A model generated the notes under the pieces. That model saw only the letters and a list, made by a program, of their open reading frames with translations. It was not told the origin of the DNA and searched no databases. A stretch of DNA of 41,625 bases from Prochlorococcus sp. AG-673-M19 (lineage in GTDB: Bacteria; Cyanobacteriota; Cyanobacteriia; PCC-6307; Cyanobiaceae): positions 1 to 41,625 of the forward strand of contig QCTP01000011.1 of assembly GCA_003211115.1 (NCBI GenBank). Direction: 5' to 3'. The position numbers were made by a program, and so were the translations under genes. This document shows, piece by piece, positions 26,537 to 35,969 of the stretch (position 1 is the stretch's first letter; each line of letters opens with the position of its first letter).

Positions 26537-26671
26537 ATGTTCAAAATCTTAAACACAAAATTTATAAGGTCAGCTCCAGTTGTTGCTGCAGTTTGGTTAA
26601 GCATTACTGCTGGAATAATTATTGAATTCAATAGATTTTTCCCTGATTTATTATTTCATCCAATGAGCTGA
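26537..26671 (+). CDS. psaJ: Photosystem I subunit IX (PsaJ)
   Basis: A 44-residue one-helix protein beginning [20 protein letters not shown], followed by the helix [21 protein letters not shown]. This matches PsaJ, which sits beside PsaF and helps hold it in photosystem I. The conserved order psaF-psaJ supports the call. ATG 26537, TGA ending at 26671. gmk converges on it. Confidence 0.95.
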   Translation: MFKILNTKFIRSAPVVAAVWLSITAGIIIEFNRFFPDLLFHPMS

Positions 26672-26688
26672 GATTTTAAAAAGATTTT

Positions 26689-27243
26689 TTAAGACTTAAT
26701 TATCTTGAAAACTCCTTTTACTGTTTCATTAACATCATGATTGGTTAAAACAAAATCAAATTTATCTGAGGATGCAATTTCAAAGTTAGCTCTGCTTAGT
26801 CTTTTATTTATTGCATCCTCTTTTTCAGTAGCTCTATTTCTTATTCTTTTTTCTAATTCCTCCTTGCTAGGAGGAAGAAGAAATATTGATAATGCTTCTG
26901 GGAACTTTTCTTTTATTTGTTTTGCACCTTCAACTTCAATTTCAAGTAAGACAATAAATCCCATTTCAATCTGTTCATTCACAGTAGATAATGGTGTTCC
27001 ATAATAATTTCCTGCGAATTGGGCCCATTCGAGAAACTCTTTTTTATCGATCATTTCTTTAAACTTTTTATCACTTATGAAGAAATAATTCTCGCCATTT
27101 TTCTCACCCTTTCTTGGGCTTCTTGTTGTTGCAGATACAGACAGCCAAATATCTTTATCTTTGTCTAAAAGTTCTTTAATAACAGTGCCTTTTCCAACTC
27201 CACTAGGACCTGTGATAATTATTAGTTTTTTTAAATTTTTCAT
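26689..27243 (-). CDS. gmk: Guanylate kinase
   Basis: The enzyme phosphorylates GMP to GDP. The 184-residue protein has the P-loop GPSGVGKGT at residues 12-20, the GMP-binding block SVSATTRSPRKGEKNGENYFF (split) with Ser, Arg and Tyr contacts, and the LLEIEVEGAKQIK segment. RIRNRATEKEDAINKRL forms the lid region. ATG 27243. It is divergent from the NFACT gene and converges with psaJ, 17 bases away. Confidence 0.96.
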   Translation of the reverse strand: MKNLKKLIIITGPSGVGKGTVIKELLDKDKDIWLSVSATTRSPRKGEKNGENYFFISDKKFKEMIDKKEFLEWAQFAGNYYGTPLSTVNEQIEMGFIVLLEIEVEGAKQIKEKFPEALSIFLLPPSKEELEKRIRNRATEKEDAINKRLSRANFEIASSDKFDFVLTNHDVNETVKGVFKIIKS

Positions 27244-27292
27244 ATTAAAATTTTTACAGTAAAATAAGTGCTGGTAACGATAATTAGAAATA

Positions 27293-29017
27293 ATGCAAAA
27301 GGGAGTCCCTCAGATAATGGATATTACATCTATTAAATCTGTATTGCATGATTTATCAGAAGAAGTTTTACCGTCAAGGTTTGAAACTGCTCAACAACCC
27401 GAGCCTAATATAATCCAATTCTGTTTAAGAGGAATAAATAGCCAAACCTGGATAGAGGTATCTTGGGATAGTGATTCTGCACGAATACTAAAAATAAATC
27501 GGCCTGAAAAAACCGGAGCAGAAAGTACCCTTTCTAAACAATTAAGATATGGATTGAAATATATGGCTCTAGTTAAAATAGAACAAGATAAATTTGAAAG
27601 AGTTATTAAATTTGGATTTGCAAAAAAGCCTGGAGATAAAATAAGTAAATACTTAATTTTCGAATTAATGGGTAAACATAGTAATATTTTTTACTTAGAT
27701 AATAATCAAAAAATAATTGCTGTTGGCAAACAAATAAACCCTAATCAATCTAGCTTTCGTATCGTTTCAACTGGCGCTATCTATTCAGAACCTCCCCAAA
27801 ATTTGAAAAAGGTACCTATTGCAAACGAATCTTATGAATCATGGAAAGAATCTATTTCAGCAGTTCCTGAATCGCTTAGATACTGCCTAATTAATACTTA
27901 TCAAGGCGTAAGTCCTATATTAACTAAGCAGCTCGAGACTTTTAGTAATCTGAGCAGTTTAGAAATAATGAATAAAAATATTGATATTATCAGCGAAACT
28001 AACTTAAAAAAGATATACCAAAGTTGGAAAATATGGATTAATAGGTTTAATAATAACAACTTTAATTTCTCAATTTTTGACAGTTTTTATTATTCAGTTT
28101 GGTTTTTAAAGAATGAAATAAATAATAAAAATAATATTGATCAAGTTAATGGATTAGAAAACTATTACAGCTTTTACTTAAAACAAAGAAAAATTGACGC
28201 CTTAATCAAAAAAATTGATGGCATAATTTTTAAACAAACAAATCTTGAGAAAAAGAATTTTAATTTGCAATCTGATCTTTTAATTAACTCCGAAAATTAT
28301 CAAAAATATAAAGAAAAGGCTGACAAAATATTTATGACTCATGAGATACAAAAACAAGATATTATCGAAGGCCAAAAGCTTTATAAAAAGTCAAAAAAGC
28401 TAAAAAGAGCACAAAATTTAATTAAAGAAAGAATTGATGTATATAAAAAAAAACTTGATAGATTAGAAGAATTTAGTGCTCTATTGGATAACCTGAATTC
28501 TTTAAAAAATGAAAATCCAATAATCAGAATAAATTTACTGGAAGAAATTAAAGCTGAAATTTGTAGAGAGTTTAATGTAAGAATCAAAAATATAAGAGAG
28601 CAAAAAAGAGACTCATCTGGATTGGAATCATCTCCAATAGAAATAAACACTCCCAAAGGCCTAAAAGTGCAAATAGGTCGAAATATGAGGCAAAATGATC
28701 TAATAAGTTTTAAGTTTTCAAAGAAAGGGGATCTTTGGTTTCATGCACAAGAATCGCCTGGAAGTCATGTTGTTTTAAAGTCTTCATCTCAAAAACCATC
28801 AGATGAAGACATTCAAATATCAGCAGATTTAGCAGCTTTATTTAGTAAAGCAAAAATGAATATTAAAGTACCAATTAGTCTTGTAAATATAAAAGACCTC
28901 CAAAAAATTACAAAAGGAGGTCCTGGTTGCGTTTCATTTAATAACGTAGAAATTCTTTGGGGTAATCCTACAAGAGGAAAAGATTACATTAAAAAAAATC
29001 TTAAAACAGCAATTTAG
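27293..29017 (+). CDS. rqcH: NFACT-family protein (RqcH/Rqc2 homologue, formerly fibronectin-binding-like)
   Basis: Bacterial RqcH binds stalled 50S subunits with peptidyl-tRNA and adds carboxy-terminal alanine tails that mark the peptide for degradation. The 574-residue protein has the NFACT-N domain (about 10-230), a long charged coiled-coil middle (about 290-430), and the NFACT-R domain at the end. That end domain includes GRNMRQNDLISFKFSKKGD (split), DLWFHAQESPGSHVVLKS and VSFNN. ATG 27293 gives eight extra residues over ATG 27317; an AAGGGAG sequence at about 27299 could serve the second ATG. The function is inferred from the family. Confidence 0.88.
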   Translation: MQKGVPQIMDITSIKSVLHDLSEEVLPSRFETAQQPEPNIIQFCLRGINSQTWIEVSWDSDSARILKINRPEKTGAESTLSKQLRYGLKYMALVKIEQDKFERVIKFGFAKKPGDKISKYLIFELMGKHSNIFYLDNNQKIIAVGKQINPNQSSFRIVSTGAIYSEPPQNLKKVPIANESYESWKESISAVPESLRYCLINTYQGVSPILTKQLETFSNLSSLEIMNKNIDIISETNLKKIYQSWKIWINRFNNNNFNFSIFDSFYYSVWFLKNEINNKNNIDQVNGLENYYSFYLKQRKIDALIKKIDGIIFKQTNLEKKNFNLQSDLLINSENYQKYKEKADKIFMTHEIQKQDIIEGQKLYKKSKKLKRAQNLIKERIDVYKKKLDRLEEFSALLDNLNSLKNENPIIRINLLEEIKAEICREFNVRIKNIREQKRDSSGLESSPIEINTPKGLKVQIGRNMRQNDLISFKFSKKGDLWFHAQESPGSHVVLKSSSQKPSDEDIQISADLAALFSKAKMNIKVPISLVNIKDLQKITKGGPGCVSFNNVEILWGNPTRGKDYIKKNLKTAI

Positions 29018-29045
29018 CTTATAATTAAATAAATAATTTTGTTAA

Positions 29046-29306
29046 ATGTTAGATTTCTTACTTGGAACTCACGAATTTTTAGGTAATCATAGTTTCCCGG
29101 AATTTATTGTAGGCTACCTATTTGGAGCAGCTTTAATCATTGGAGCTCCAACTGTATTTCTATTACTTGCATTCGTAAGTGCATTGATGAAAACAAATGG
29201 GAAGATGGGTGGTTATAGGGAATATGAAACCTATGGAGAATCTTCTTTAAATGATGCTCCTCCATTTTTATTACCTGATCCGACCAATCCAAAATTAAGT
29301 AAATAA
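29046..29306 (+). CDS. Small membrane protein of unknown function
   Basis: An 86-residue protein with a hydrophobic, Gly/Ala-containing stretch (FIVGYLFGAALIIGAPTVFLLLAFVSALM, residues about 20-48) that could form one helix or a hairpin. A polar tail rich in Tyr, Gly and Pro follows (YREYETYGESS, then APPFLLPDPTNPKLSK). I do not recognise the family. It lies 28 bases after rqcH and 87 bases before tatC, in the same direction. ATG 29046. Confidence 0.68.
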   Translation: MLDFLLGTHEFLGNHSFPEFIVGYLFGAALIIGAPTVFLLLAFVSALMKTNGKMGGYREYETYGESSLNDAPPFLLPDPTNPKLSK

Positions 29307-29393
29307 TTATCAGATACCAAAAATTAAAAAAAATTACCCTTTGAGAAATGATTTAGATGTTTATTTTTTTCAAACTTTAAAATAAGTCCAATA

Positions 29394-30152
29394 ATGAAGA
29401 GTATAGAAGAAAGTAACACTAATGTACCTAAATCGATGAGTTTTACTGATCATTTAGAAGAGCTTAGGCAAAGAGTATTAAATTCTATTTATTCGATATT
29501 AATTTCTATTTTTTTTAGTTTTTTAATTATTAAACCATTAATTTCTTTTTTAGAAATTCCTGCTAGCGATATACATTTATTACAACTTGCTCCTGGAGAA
29601 TTTTTATTTGTTGCAATCAAAGTAGCAGGTTATAGCGGAATAATCGTTTCAATTCCATATATTTTTTATCAAGTAATATTGTTTATTTCTCCAGGATTAA
29701 CCCAAAAAGAAAAAAACCTAATTTTACCCGCTGTCATTGGATCTGGTTTCCTATTTTTTCTTGGCTTGCTTTTTTCCTGGTGGATATTAGTTCCTGCAGC
29801 AATAAATTTCTTTATAAATTTTGGAGCTGATATAGTTGAGCCCACATGGTCAATTGAAAGATATTTTGATTTTGTTTTATTGTTAATGTCAAGTACTGCA
29901 ATAGCATTTCAATTGCCGGTTTTGCAATTTATTCTCGGTTCTCTTGGAATTATCACTACAGCAAAAATGATCTCAAATTGGAAAATAGTAGTAATTTCCT
30001 CTGCAATATTATCCGCAATAATTACACCTTCAACAGATCCTTTAACTATGTCATTGCTTTCAATTTCGATAATTTTGTTATTTTTTATAGGGGCTGGGTT
30101 AACTTATATATCTGAAAATCTTAAATCAAAAACTCTTTCGTCCTCTCATTAA
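29394..30152 (+). CDS. tatC: Sec-independent translocase subunit TatC
   Basis: TatC recognises twin-arginine signal peptides and exports folded proteins across the plasma or thylakoid membrane. The 252-residue protein has six hydrophobic segments. The amino-terminal MSFTDHLEELRQRV matches the signal-recognition site with the conserved Glu, and the downstream SPGLTQKEKN loop and ISSAILSAIITPSTDPLTM are typical. The last 32 bases overlap the convergent DUF3067-like gene. The nearby petC encodes a twin-arginine substrate. Confidence 0.95.
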   Translation: MKSIEESNTNVPKSMSFTDHLEELRQRVLNSIYSILISIFFSFLIIKPLISFLEIPASDIHLLQLAPGEFLFVAIKVAGYSGIIVSIPYIFYQVILFISPGLTQKEKNLILPAVIGSGFLFFLGLLFSWWILVPAAINFFINFGADIVEPTWSIERYFDFVLLLMSSTAIAFQLPVLQFILGSLGIITTAKMISNWKIVVISSAILSAIITPSTDPLTMSLLSISIILLFFIGAGLTYISENLKSKTLSSSH

Positions 30153-30438
30153 TATTGAGTTGAAGGCTTACAGCTCTCCCTAATCTTGGCCTTGAATTTA
30201 CTTTTTTAAGCCATTCCCTTACTTCATCTGAATAACCACATCTATTTAATATTTCAATTTTATCTGCAATTGATTTTTTATATTCCATTTCAGTTAATGG
30301 GAAAGATTCTTGTCCTAAAAAGCCCCACATCATTTGAAAATATAAATATTTACCTCTCTTGAAAAGTCTAAAGTCATATTTTTTTCCCCATCGATGAATC
30401 AAGTAATGAATAATCTCATCTACTACCAAAGGTTTCAT
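30121..30438 (-). CDS. DUF3067-like cyanobacterial protein
   Basis: A soluble 105-residue protein. The HRWGKKYDFRLFKRGKYLYFQMMWGFLGQESFPLTE pattern (split) and the basic carboxyl half match, as I recall, the cyanobacterial DUF3067 family of unknown function. It is leftward, divergent from petC, and its last 32 bases overlap the tatC coding end on the other strand. Placement between tatC and petC hints at a link with cytochrome b6f or Tat export, but this is only context. ATG 30438. Confidence 0.72.
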   Translation of the reverse strand: MKPLVVDEIIHYLIHRWGKKYDFRLFKRGKYLYFQMMWGFLGQESFPLTEMEYKKSIADKIEILNRCGYSDEVREWLKKVNSRPRLGRAVSLQLNINERTKEFLI

Positions 30439-30561
30439 AATTTAATAATAATCAATCTCGTCAAAGCCAATACTTTAAATTATTAAAAGTCCTATCTATT
30501 TGCAACAGAAACCGTGCAATTTGATTCATAATAACTAATAAATAACAGCCTCAAGTATCGA

Positions 30562-31098
30562 ATGACTCAATTAAGTTCCAATGACGTCCCGTCCATGGGT
30601 CGAAGGCAATTTATGAATCTTCTTACATTCGGAACAGCAACTGGTGTCGCATTAGGAGCTCTTTATCCCGTAGCTAATTATTTTATGCCCCTAAGGGCTG
30701 GTGGCGGTGGTGGCGGAACCTCTGCTAAAGATGAATTAGGTAATCCCGTAACAAAGACTGGTTGGCTAGCAAGTCACCAAGCTGGGGATAGAAGTTTAGT
30801 TCAGGGTCTTAAAGGAGATCCAACTTACTTAATTGTTAATAGTGAAGGCGAAATAGGAGAATTTGGACTAAATGCTATCTGTACCCATTTAGGATGCGTA
30901 GTTCCCTGGGATAGCGGTGCCAATAAATTCATATGTCCTTGTCATGGAAGTCAATATGATACTAATGGGAAAGTAGTTAGAGGACCTGCCCCTTTATCTT
31001 TGGCCCTAGCGCATGTTGATGTAGATGAAGATGCCGTACTTGTTAAACAGTGGTCAGAGACAGATTTTAGAACTAATGAAAATCCATGGTGGGCGTAA
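30562..31098 (+). CDS. petC: Cytochrome b6f Rieske iron-sulfur protein
   Basis: The Rieske subunit carries the 2Fe-2S cluster that takes electrons from plastoquinol. The 178-residue protein starts with a twin-arginine-like signal-anchor (Arg14-Arg15 in GRRQFMNLL) and a membrane helix to about residue 40. A Gly-rich flexible hinge (residues 47-53) precedes the soluble domain. Cluster ligands are Cys107/His109 in CTHLGC and Cys125/His128 in CPCHGS, with Cys112 and Cys127 forming the expected disulfide. petA follows 4 bases downstream. Confidence 0.97.
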   Translation: MTQLSSNDVPSMGRRQFMNLLTFGTATGVALGALYPVANYFMPLRAGGGGGGTSAKDELGNPVTKTGWLASHQAGDRSLVQGLKGDPTYLIVNSEGEIGEFGLNAICTHLGCVVPWDSGANKFICPCHGSQYDTNGKVVRGPAPLSLALAHVDVDEDAVLVKQWSETDFRTNENPWWA

Positions 31099-31102
31099 GT
31101 AA

Positions 31103-32056
31103 ATGATTAATTTTAAAAAACAAATAATGAATAAAACAACTTTCTTTCTCTGCACGCTGTTTTTAATTTCCAGTATTGTAATTTTTCCAAAATCCTCTTT
31201 TGCTTATCCTTTTTGGGCTCAGCAAAATTATGAATCCCCCAGAGAAGCTACAGGAAAAATAGTTTGTGCAAATTGTCACTTAGCACAAATGCCAACTATT
31301 GCAGAGGTACCTCAAGCTGTTGGAGCTGATAGTGTTTTCAAGGCTGTGGTTAAAATACCTTATAAAAATGATTTAAAAGAAATAGGTGCTGACGGTTCAG
31401 AAGTTCCTTTACAAGTAGGGGCAGTTGTTATGCTTCCAGATGGCTTTAAATTAGCTCCTCAGGAAAGATGGACTGATGAAATAAAAGAAGAAACTGAAGG
31501 TGTATATTTCACTAACTACAGCGAAGAAAAAGACAATATAATTATTGTTGGACCATTACCTGGTGACACTAATAAAGAAATTGTTTTTCCAGTTCTTTCA
31601 CCTAATCCAGCTGCTAATAAAGAATATCACTACGGAAAATATTCATTGCACATAGGAGGGAATAGAGGCAGAGGTCAAGTTTACCCTACTGGTGATAAAA
31701 GCAACAATGTAATATTTACTTCTTCTTCTGCAGGTACTATAAATTCAATAGAAACTATTGAAGATGGAAGTTATCAAATTAATATTGAAAATGAGAATGG
31801 AGAAATAATAACTGAGGCTGTCCCAGTTGGTCCTGAGCTAATTGTAAAAGAACAAGACCAAATAAATGCGGGAGATCCTCTTACCAATGATCCTAACGTA
31901 GGAGGTTTCGGACAACTAGATGCAGAAGTAGTACTACAAAGCCCTTATAGAATAATAGGTTTAATTGCGTTTTTTATTGGCGTAGGCTTAACGCAAATAC
32001 TTTTAGTACTTAAGAAGAAACAGGTTGAAAAGGTGCAAGCAGCTGAGGGTATTTAA
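31103..32056 (+). CDS. petA: Cytochrome f
   Basis: This c-type cytochrome of the b6f complex passes electrons to plastocyanin or cytochrome c6. It has a Sec signal ending at Ala34, so mature protein starts YPFWAQQNY with Tyr35 as axial heme ligand. CANCH (Cys55, Cys58, His59) binds heme covalently. A single carboxy-terminal membrane helix ([20 protein letters not shown]) ends in the basic KKKQVEKVQ. Length is 317 residues. ATG 31103 is used; ATG 31127 is a shorter alternative within the signal peptide. Confidence 0.97.
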   Translation: MINFKKQIMNKTTFFLCTLFLISSIVIFPKSSFAYPFWAQQNYESPREATGKIVCANCHLAQMPTIAEVPQAVGADSVFKAVVKIPYKNDLKEIGADGSEVPLQVGAVVMLPDGFKLAPQERWTDEIKEETEGVYFTNYSEEKDNIIIVGPLPGDTNKEIVFPVLSPNPAANKEYHYGKYSLHIGGNRGRGQVYPTGDKSNNVIFTSSSAGTINSIETIEDGSYQINIENENGEIITEAVPVGPELIVKEQDQINAGDPLTNDPNVGGFGQLDAEVVLQSPYRIIGLIAFFIGVGLTQILLVLKKKQVEKVQAAEGI

Positions 32057-32067
32057 TTAGCCTTTAA

Positions 32068-32961
32068 ATGCTTATATATCAAGCTTTTATTCAATCTCCT
32101 GGAGATACATTCTTAAATTTAGGTTTTCTAACTATTAGATGGTACGGTCTACTAATTTCCTTTTCTGTATTCATAGGAATTTTTATTTCAAAGAATCTTG
32201 CAAAATCGAGAAATATTAATCCTAAATATATAAGCGATATTTTACCTTCTTTAATATTATCTTCAGTCATTGGAGCAAGAGCTTACTATGTAATTTTTGA
32301 ATGGAGGCAATATAGTGGTGATAAATTTTTTACTTCTTTTGACCTATTTAATAATGCAATTCAAATACCCTCTTTTCTTGCGATTTGGGAAGGAGGCATA
32401 GCAATTCATGGAGGATTAATTGGAGGATTCTTATCTATTTTATTTTTTTGTAAATCTAAAAACATACATATAAAGACCTTTATAGATGTATTAATTCCGT
32501 CCATTATACTTGGGCAATCAATTGGGAGATGGGGAAATTTCTTTAATAACGAAGCTTTTGGGATACCTACAGATTTACCTTGGAAGTTATTTATTCCTAT
32601 ACAAAATAGACCATTTGAATTTATAAATTACCAGTTTTTTCATCCAACATTTATTTATGAATCATTATGGAATTTTTTTATTTTTCTATTATTAATTACT
32701 ATTTTTTATAAACAGAACAAAAATAACTCAGTCAGGCCAGGCTTTATTAGTTGTCTTTATTTGATTGGCTATAGTTTTGGAAGATTCTGGATTGAAGGTT
32801 TAAGAATTGATCCTTTATGTATTGGAGGCCTTCCCCCATTCTGTGATGGAGGCTTAAGAATGGCTCAATTTATTAGTATTTTTTTGTTTTCTTCTGGATT
32901 AATTGGAATATTTTTTTTAAGATTAAGATCATATAAAGGTAAAACAAAATCGAATGGATAG
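32068..32961 (+). CDS. lgt: Prolipoprotein diacylglyceryl transferase
   Basis: The enzyme adds diacylglycerol to the lipobox cysteine of prolipoproteins at the membrane. The 297-residue protein has seven hydrophobic segments. Family motifs are IRWYGLLI, the [12 protein letters not shown] segment, [17 protein letters not shown] with catalytic-region Arg, and [22 protein letters not shown] (split). It lies 11 bases after petA, and its last 8 bases overlap cobM. Confidence 0.95.
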   Translation: MLIYQAFIQSPGDTFLNLGFLTIRWYGLLISFSVFIGIFISKNLAKSRNINPKYISDILPSLILSSVIGARAYYVIFEWRQYSGDKFFTSFDLFNNAIQIPSFLAIWEGGIAIHGGLIGGFLSILFFCKSKNIHIKTFIDVLIPSIILGQSIGRWGNFFNNEAFGIPTDLPWKLFIPIQNRPFEFINYQFFHPTFIYESLWNFFIFLLLITIFYKQNKNNSVRPGFISCLYLIGYSFGRFWIEGLRIDPLCIGGLPPFCDGGLRMAQFISIFLFSSGLIGIFFLRLRSYKGKTKSNG

Positions 32962-33709
32962 AAAGATATCATTTATTGGAGTTGGTCCTGGCGATCCTGA
33001 TTTATTAACAATTAAAGCATTAAAAAAAATAGAGTCTGCTGACGTTATATTTTGGGCTGATTCTTTGATTCCTAAAAAAATTATAAATTTTTCATCTGAA
33101 GGTTCTGAGAAAATAAAAACAAGCGGACTTACCCTTGAGAGAATCACTTCAATAATGATAGAGAGATTCAATGAAGGTAAAATTGTTATTAGATTGCATG
33201 ATGGGGATCCGTGCCTTTATGGTGCAGTTAAAGAACAAATAGAAATATTAAATCAAGACAATATTGAAACTGAAGTTATACCAGGAGTTAGTGCTTTTCA
33301 AGTCGCAGCGGCATATCATCAAGCCGAGCTTACAATTCCAGAAATTACTCAAACTATAATTCTGTCCAGAGCATCAGGCAGAACTGGCATGCCTAAAAAA
33401 GAATCTCTTGAAGATCTTGCAAAACACAAATCTTCTTTATGTCTTTATTTAAGTGCAAGGCACATAAAAAGTTCTCAAAAAACCTTATTGAAATTTTACC
33501 CTCCAGAAACTAAAGTGATTGTAGGTTATAGAGTATCTTGGGATGATGGTTGGACAGCGATAATTGAATTGAAAGATATGGAAAAATTCACTCTTGAAAA
33601 GGAGCTTATTAGAACCACTATCTATATTGTTAGTCCCGCTATAAATTCCATTACAAATAGATCTAATCTTTATAGTCCATCTTACAAACATTTATTTAGA
33701 AATAAATAA
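32954..33709 (+). CDS. cobM: Precorrin-4 C11-methyltransferase
   Basis: The enzyme methylates C11 of the corrin precursor in cobalamin synthesis. The 251-residue protein is of the uroporphyrin/precorrin methyltransferase fold. [20 protein letters not shown] at the start binds S-adenosylmethionine, [16 protein letters not shown] is the signature, and [23 protein letters not shown] (split) is typical of CobM/CbiF. It starts at ATG 32954 inside the end of lgt, suggesting translational coupling, which is odd for unrelated functions. Whether the protein acts on the cobalt-early or cobalt-late route cannot be told from sequence. Confidence 0.92.
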   Translation: MDRKISFIGVGPGDPDLLTIKALKKIESADVIFWADSLIPKKIINFSSEGSEKIKTSGLTLERITSIMIERFNEGKIVIRLHDGDPCLYGAVKEQIEILNQDNIETEVIPGVSAFQVAAAYHQAELTIPEITQTIILSRASGRTGMPKKESLEDLAKHKSSLCLYLSARHIKSSQKTLLKFYPPETKVIVGYRVSWDDGWTAIIELKDMEKFTLEKELIRTTIYIVSPAINSITNRSNLYSPSYKHLFRNK

Positions 33710-33749
33710 TCTAATAAAGTTGATAGATAAAAATAACTTACTATAATTA

Positions 33750-34256
33750 GTGAAAACTATTACTTTGGAAGAATTAAAATCTAATAAATCAGAAAATATT
33801 CCCTACAATAGATCGTCTTTAAAAAGTATTGGCAATTTTATTAAAGAAGCAAGAATAAGTAGAAATCAATCAATTGAAGAATTAGCTTCTAATTTAAAAA
33901 TTGGAGCTCATCAACTTCAGGCTATAGAAGAAGGTAATGAAGATCTTTTACCTGAAAAAGTTTTTATAAAGGCAATGGTTCGTAGGATATCAGAAAAACT
34001 TAAAATTGATACAGATTTCATAATGAGCGAATTCAAAACCGAAAGAAAAGAAGTAAAAATTGAAGATATTGTTCAAGAAGTCTCAGTTAAAGCTCAAAAG
34101 AAAAGAAAAGTTAAGGATAAGAATTCTGTTGAAGTTTTAATATTTATTTTAATTTCAGGAATATTAGGCCTCTTAGCCTCATCTCTAATTTTTAATATTT
34201 TTTCAGAGTCCTTTGATGAGAAAATGCCAAAAAAAGAATTTATAAATAAAAATTAA
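33750..34256 (+). CDS. RodZ-like helix-turn-helix membrane protein, short form
   Basis: A 168-residue protein with an HTH_25/Xre-like domain (about residues 26-90, with IKEARISRNQSIEELASNLKI and LQAIEEGNEDLLPEKVFIK, split). A Lys-rich linker (RKRKVKD) and one membrane segment (about 128-148) follow. RodZ links the MreB cytoskeleton to the envelope in other bacteria, but the usual periplasmic domain is missing: only about 20 residues remain after the helix. The start is GTG 33750. Its TAA shares the TTAA palindrome with ppx. A regulatory or cell-shape role is inference. Confidence 0.78.
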   Translation: MKTITLEELKSNKSENIPYNRSSLKSIGNFIKEARISRNQSIEELASNLKIGAHQLQAIEEGNEDLLPEKVFIKAMVRRISEKLKIDTDFIMSEFKTERKEVKIEDIVQEVSVKAQKKRKVKDKNSVEVLIFILISGILGLLASSLIFNIFSESFDEKMPKKEFINKN

Positions 34257-35848
34257 ACTATATTTAACTCTAAATTTTTTAATTCTTTTACCACATTCCG
34301 ACATGACTCTAAGCTCCATTTCTCAAGAAGAAGTTCTTGAGTTGAATTAAAAGGGATTAGTTCAATTGAAAGTACATTTTTTAGTAATTCAATTTTTATT
34401 GAAGATATTATATCCTCAGGTCTTTGATCAATAGAGGCCGCTAATCTTAAAATTAGAGACATTTCCAGTACTAATGTTTTATCTTCTTTTGACATTAAAC
34501 TTTGCCAAGATTCATGTCTTTTTTTAGGTAAAGTCTTTCTATGATATCGAGCAACTGAAGCAATAATATTTGTTTCGGATTGAGAATAACCCAATAATTC
34601 GCAATGTTTGATTAAATACCAAGAATGCTTATGGTAAGAACCTATATTTACATATTTACCGCAACTATAGAGATGGCAAGCTGCCCAAAGAAGTTCTTTT
34701 GCTTTTGAATCACTATTGCTATGAAAGATATTTTTAGTTTGATCGTAAATTTGAAATGCGATTTTAGTAACTTTCTCAGATCTTGCTTCATCAACACCAA
34801 ATTTTTTAGCCTGATGAACTATTGTCGTTTTTCTAATATTACTTTGAATATTAAATTCGTTATTTATTATTCCTTGACGAAGCATCCAATCAACCACTAA
34901 TCCTTCCCTTAGAGCCCTTTCACTTATTGTTAATTCATTAAGATCCAACATTTCCATCGAGGCATTAAGAATTAATGCTCCTGGAATTATTATTTCTGCT
35001 CTTCTTTCACTTAGTGAAGGGATTTTCTTTATTTCATGACTTGGCATTTTAATTAATTTTTCCAAGAGAATCTCTAAACTATCTTTTTTAAATTTATAAC
35101 CATGCATCTTTTGTTTTGGTTGTCCAAGATCAGACAAAATTAAATTCCCTAGAGAAATTGCTGTACCACTTGTAGCAATCATCGAAACCCCTTTTTCTTT
35201 TTGCAATCTCCTTTTTATTTTTCCAACAGATGGTTCTAAAGATCCTTGAATAAAAGTTCTCAAAAACTTAGATCTTTCTATATTAATAGGTTCCTCATTA
35301 AGAAAATCATTTTTTAGCCTAACTGCTCCAATCCTTGTGCTTGTAAGAGCTATTGCATCTTTTTTATCTGCAAGTATTAATTCTGTAGAGCCCCCTCCAA
35401 TATCAACAATTATGTAGGACTCATCATCCAAGGCCATTCCAGACAACACTCCAAGATAAATTAATCGAGCTTCTTCAGATCCGCTTATAAGTTCTATTTG
35501 AATACCTAGCTCACTCTGCACTCTATTTAAAAATTCTTGTCCATTTGGAGACTCCCTGACAGCACTTGTTGCTGCAGTTACTATTTGATTAACACCATTA
35601 CTTTTACAATATTCTTTAAATCGCTTTAAGGTATCCAAAACCCTTTGAATTGATTCTTCAGTAAGGTTTCCCTCTTCATCTCTCTCCCCTAAACGAGTTG
35701 TAGATTTATCAGTGAATTTTATTGAAAAAGATTTAAGATCTAAATTTATCTCTGCAATCAAAAGGTGAGTAGAATTTGTTCCAATATCAATTGATGCGAC
35801 AAAAATATCTTTTTTTTGCAGATTACTTAATTCTTTTTTCTTGATCAT
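34253..35848 (-). CDS. ppx: Exopolyphosphatase / GppA-type phosphatase
   Basis: The enzyme degrades polyphosphate or hydrolyses pppGpp. The 531 residues have the actin-fold ATPase motifs: ASIDIGTNSTHLLIAE (first phosphate loop) near residue 18 and YIIVDIGGGSTELILAD (second loop) near 140. The HD-like domain follows (about 330-531), with CHLYSCGKYVNIGSYHKHSWYLI (split). The Lys-rich first 12 residues are not conserved. ATG 35848. Two-domain length is normal for cyanobacterial Ppx. It is divergent from the UbiA-type gene. Confidence 0.93.
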   Translation of the reverse strand: MIKKKELSNLQKKDIFVASIDIGTNSTHLLIAEINLDLKSFSIKFTDKSTTRLGERDEEGNLTEESIQRVLDTLKRFKEYCKSNGVNQIVTAATSAVRESPNGQEFLNRVQSELGIQIELISGSEEARLIYLGVLSGMALDDESYIIVDIGGGSTELILADKKDAIALTSTRIGAVRLKNDFLNEEPINIERSKFLRTFIQGSLEPSVGKIKRRLQKEKGVSMIATSGTAISLGNLILSDLGQPKQKMHGYKFKKDSLEILLEKLIKMPSHEIKKIPSLSERRAEIIIPGALILNASMEMLDLNELTISERALREGLVVDWMLRQGIINNEFNIQSNIRKTTIVHQAKKFGVDEARSEKVTKIAFQIYDQTKNIFHSNSDSKAKELLWAACHLYSCGKYVNIGSYHKHSWYLIKHCELLGYSQSETNIIASVARYHRKTLPKKRHESWQSLMSKEDKTLVLEMSLILRLAASIDQRPEDIISSIKIELLKNVLSIELIPFNSTQELLLEKWSLESCRNVVKELKNLELNIV

Positions 35849-35969
35849 TTTTATTCTCTAAAAAATAGAGATTTTAAATTCCGTAATTAATATACTTAAG
35901 AATGATTATTAAATTACAGAATTGACTAATTACTAGTTAGATTATTTAAAGTTATGAAATATAGATCTT

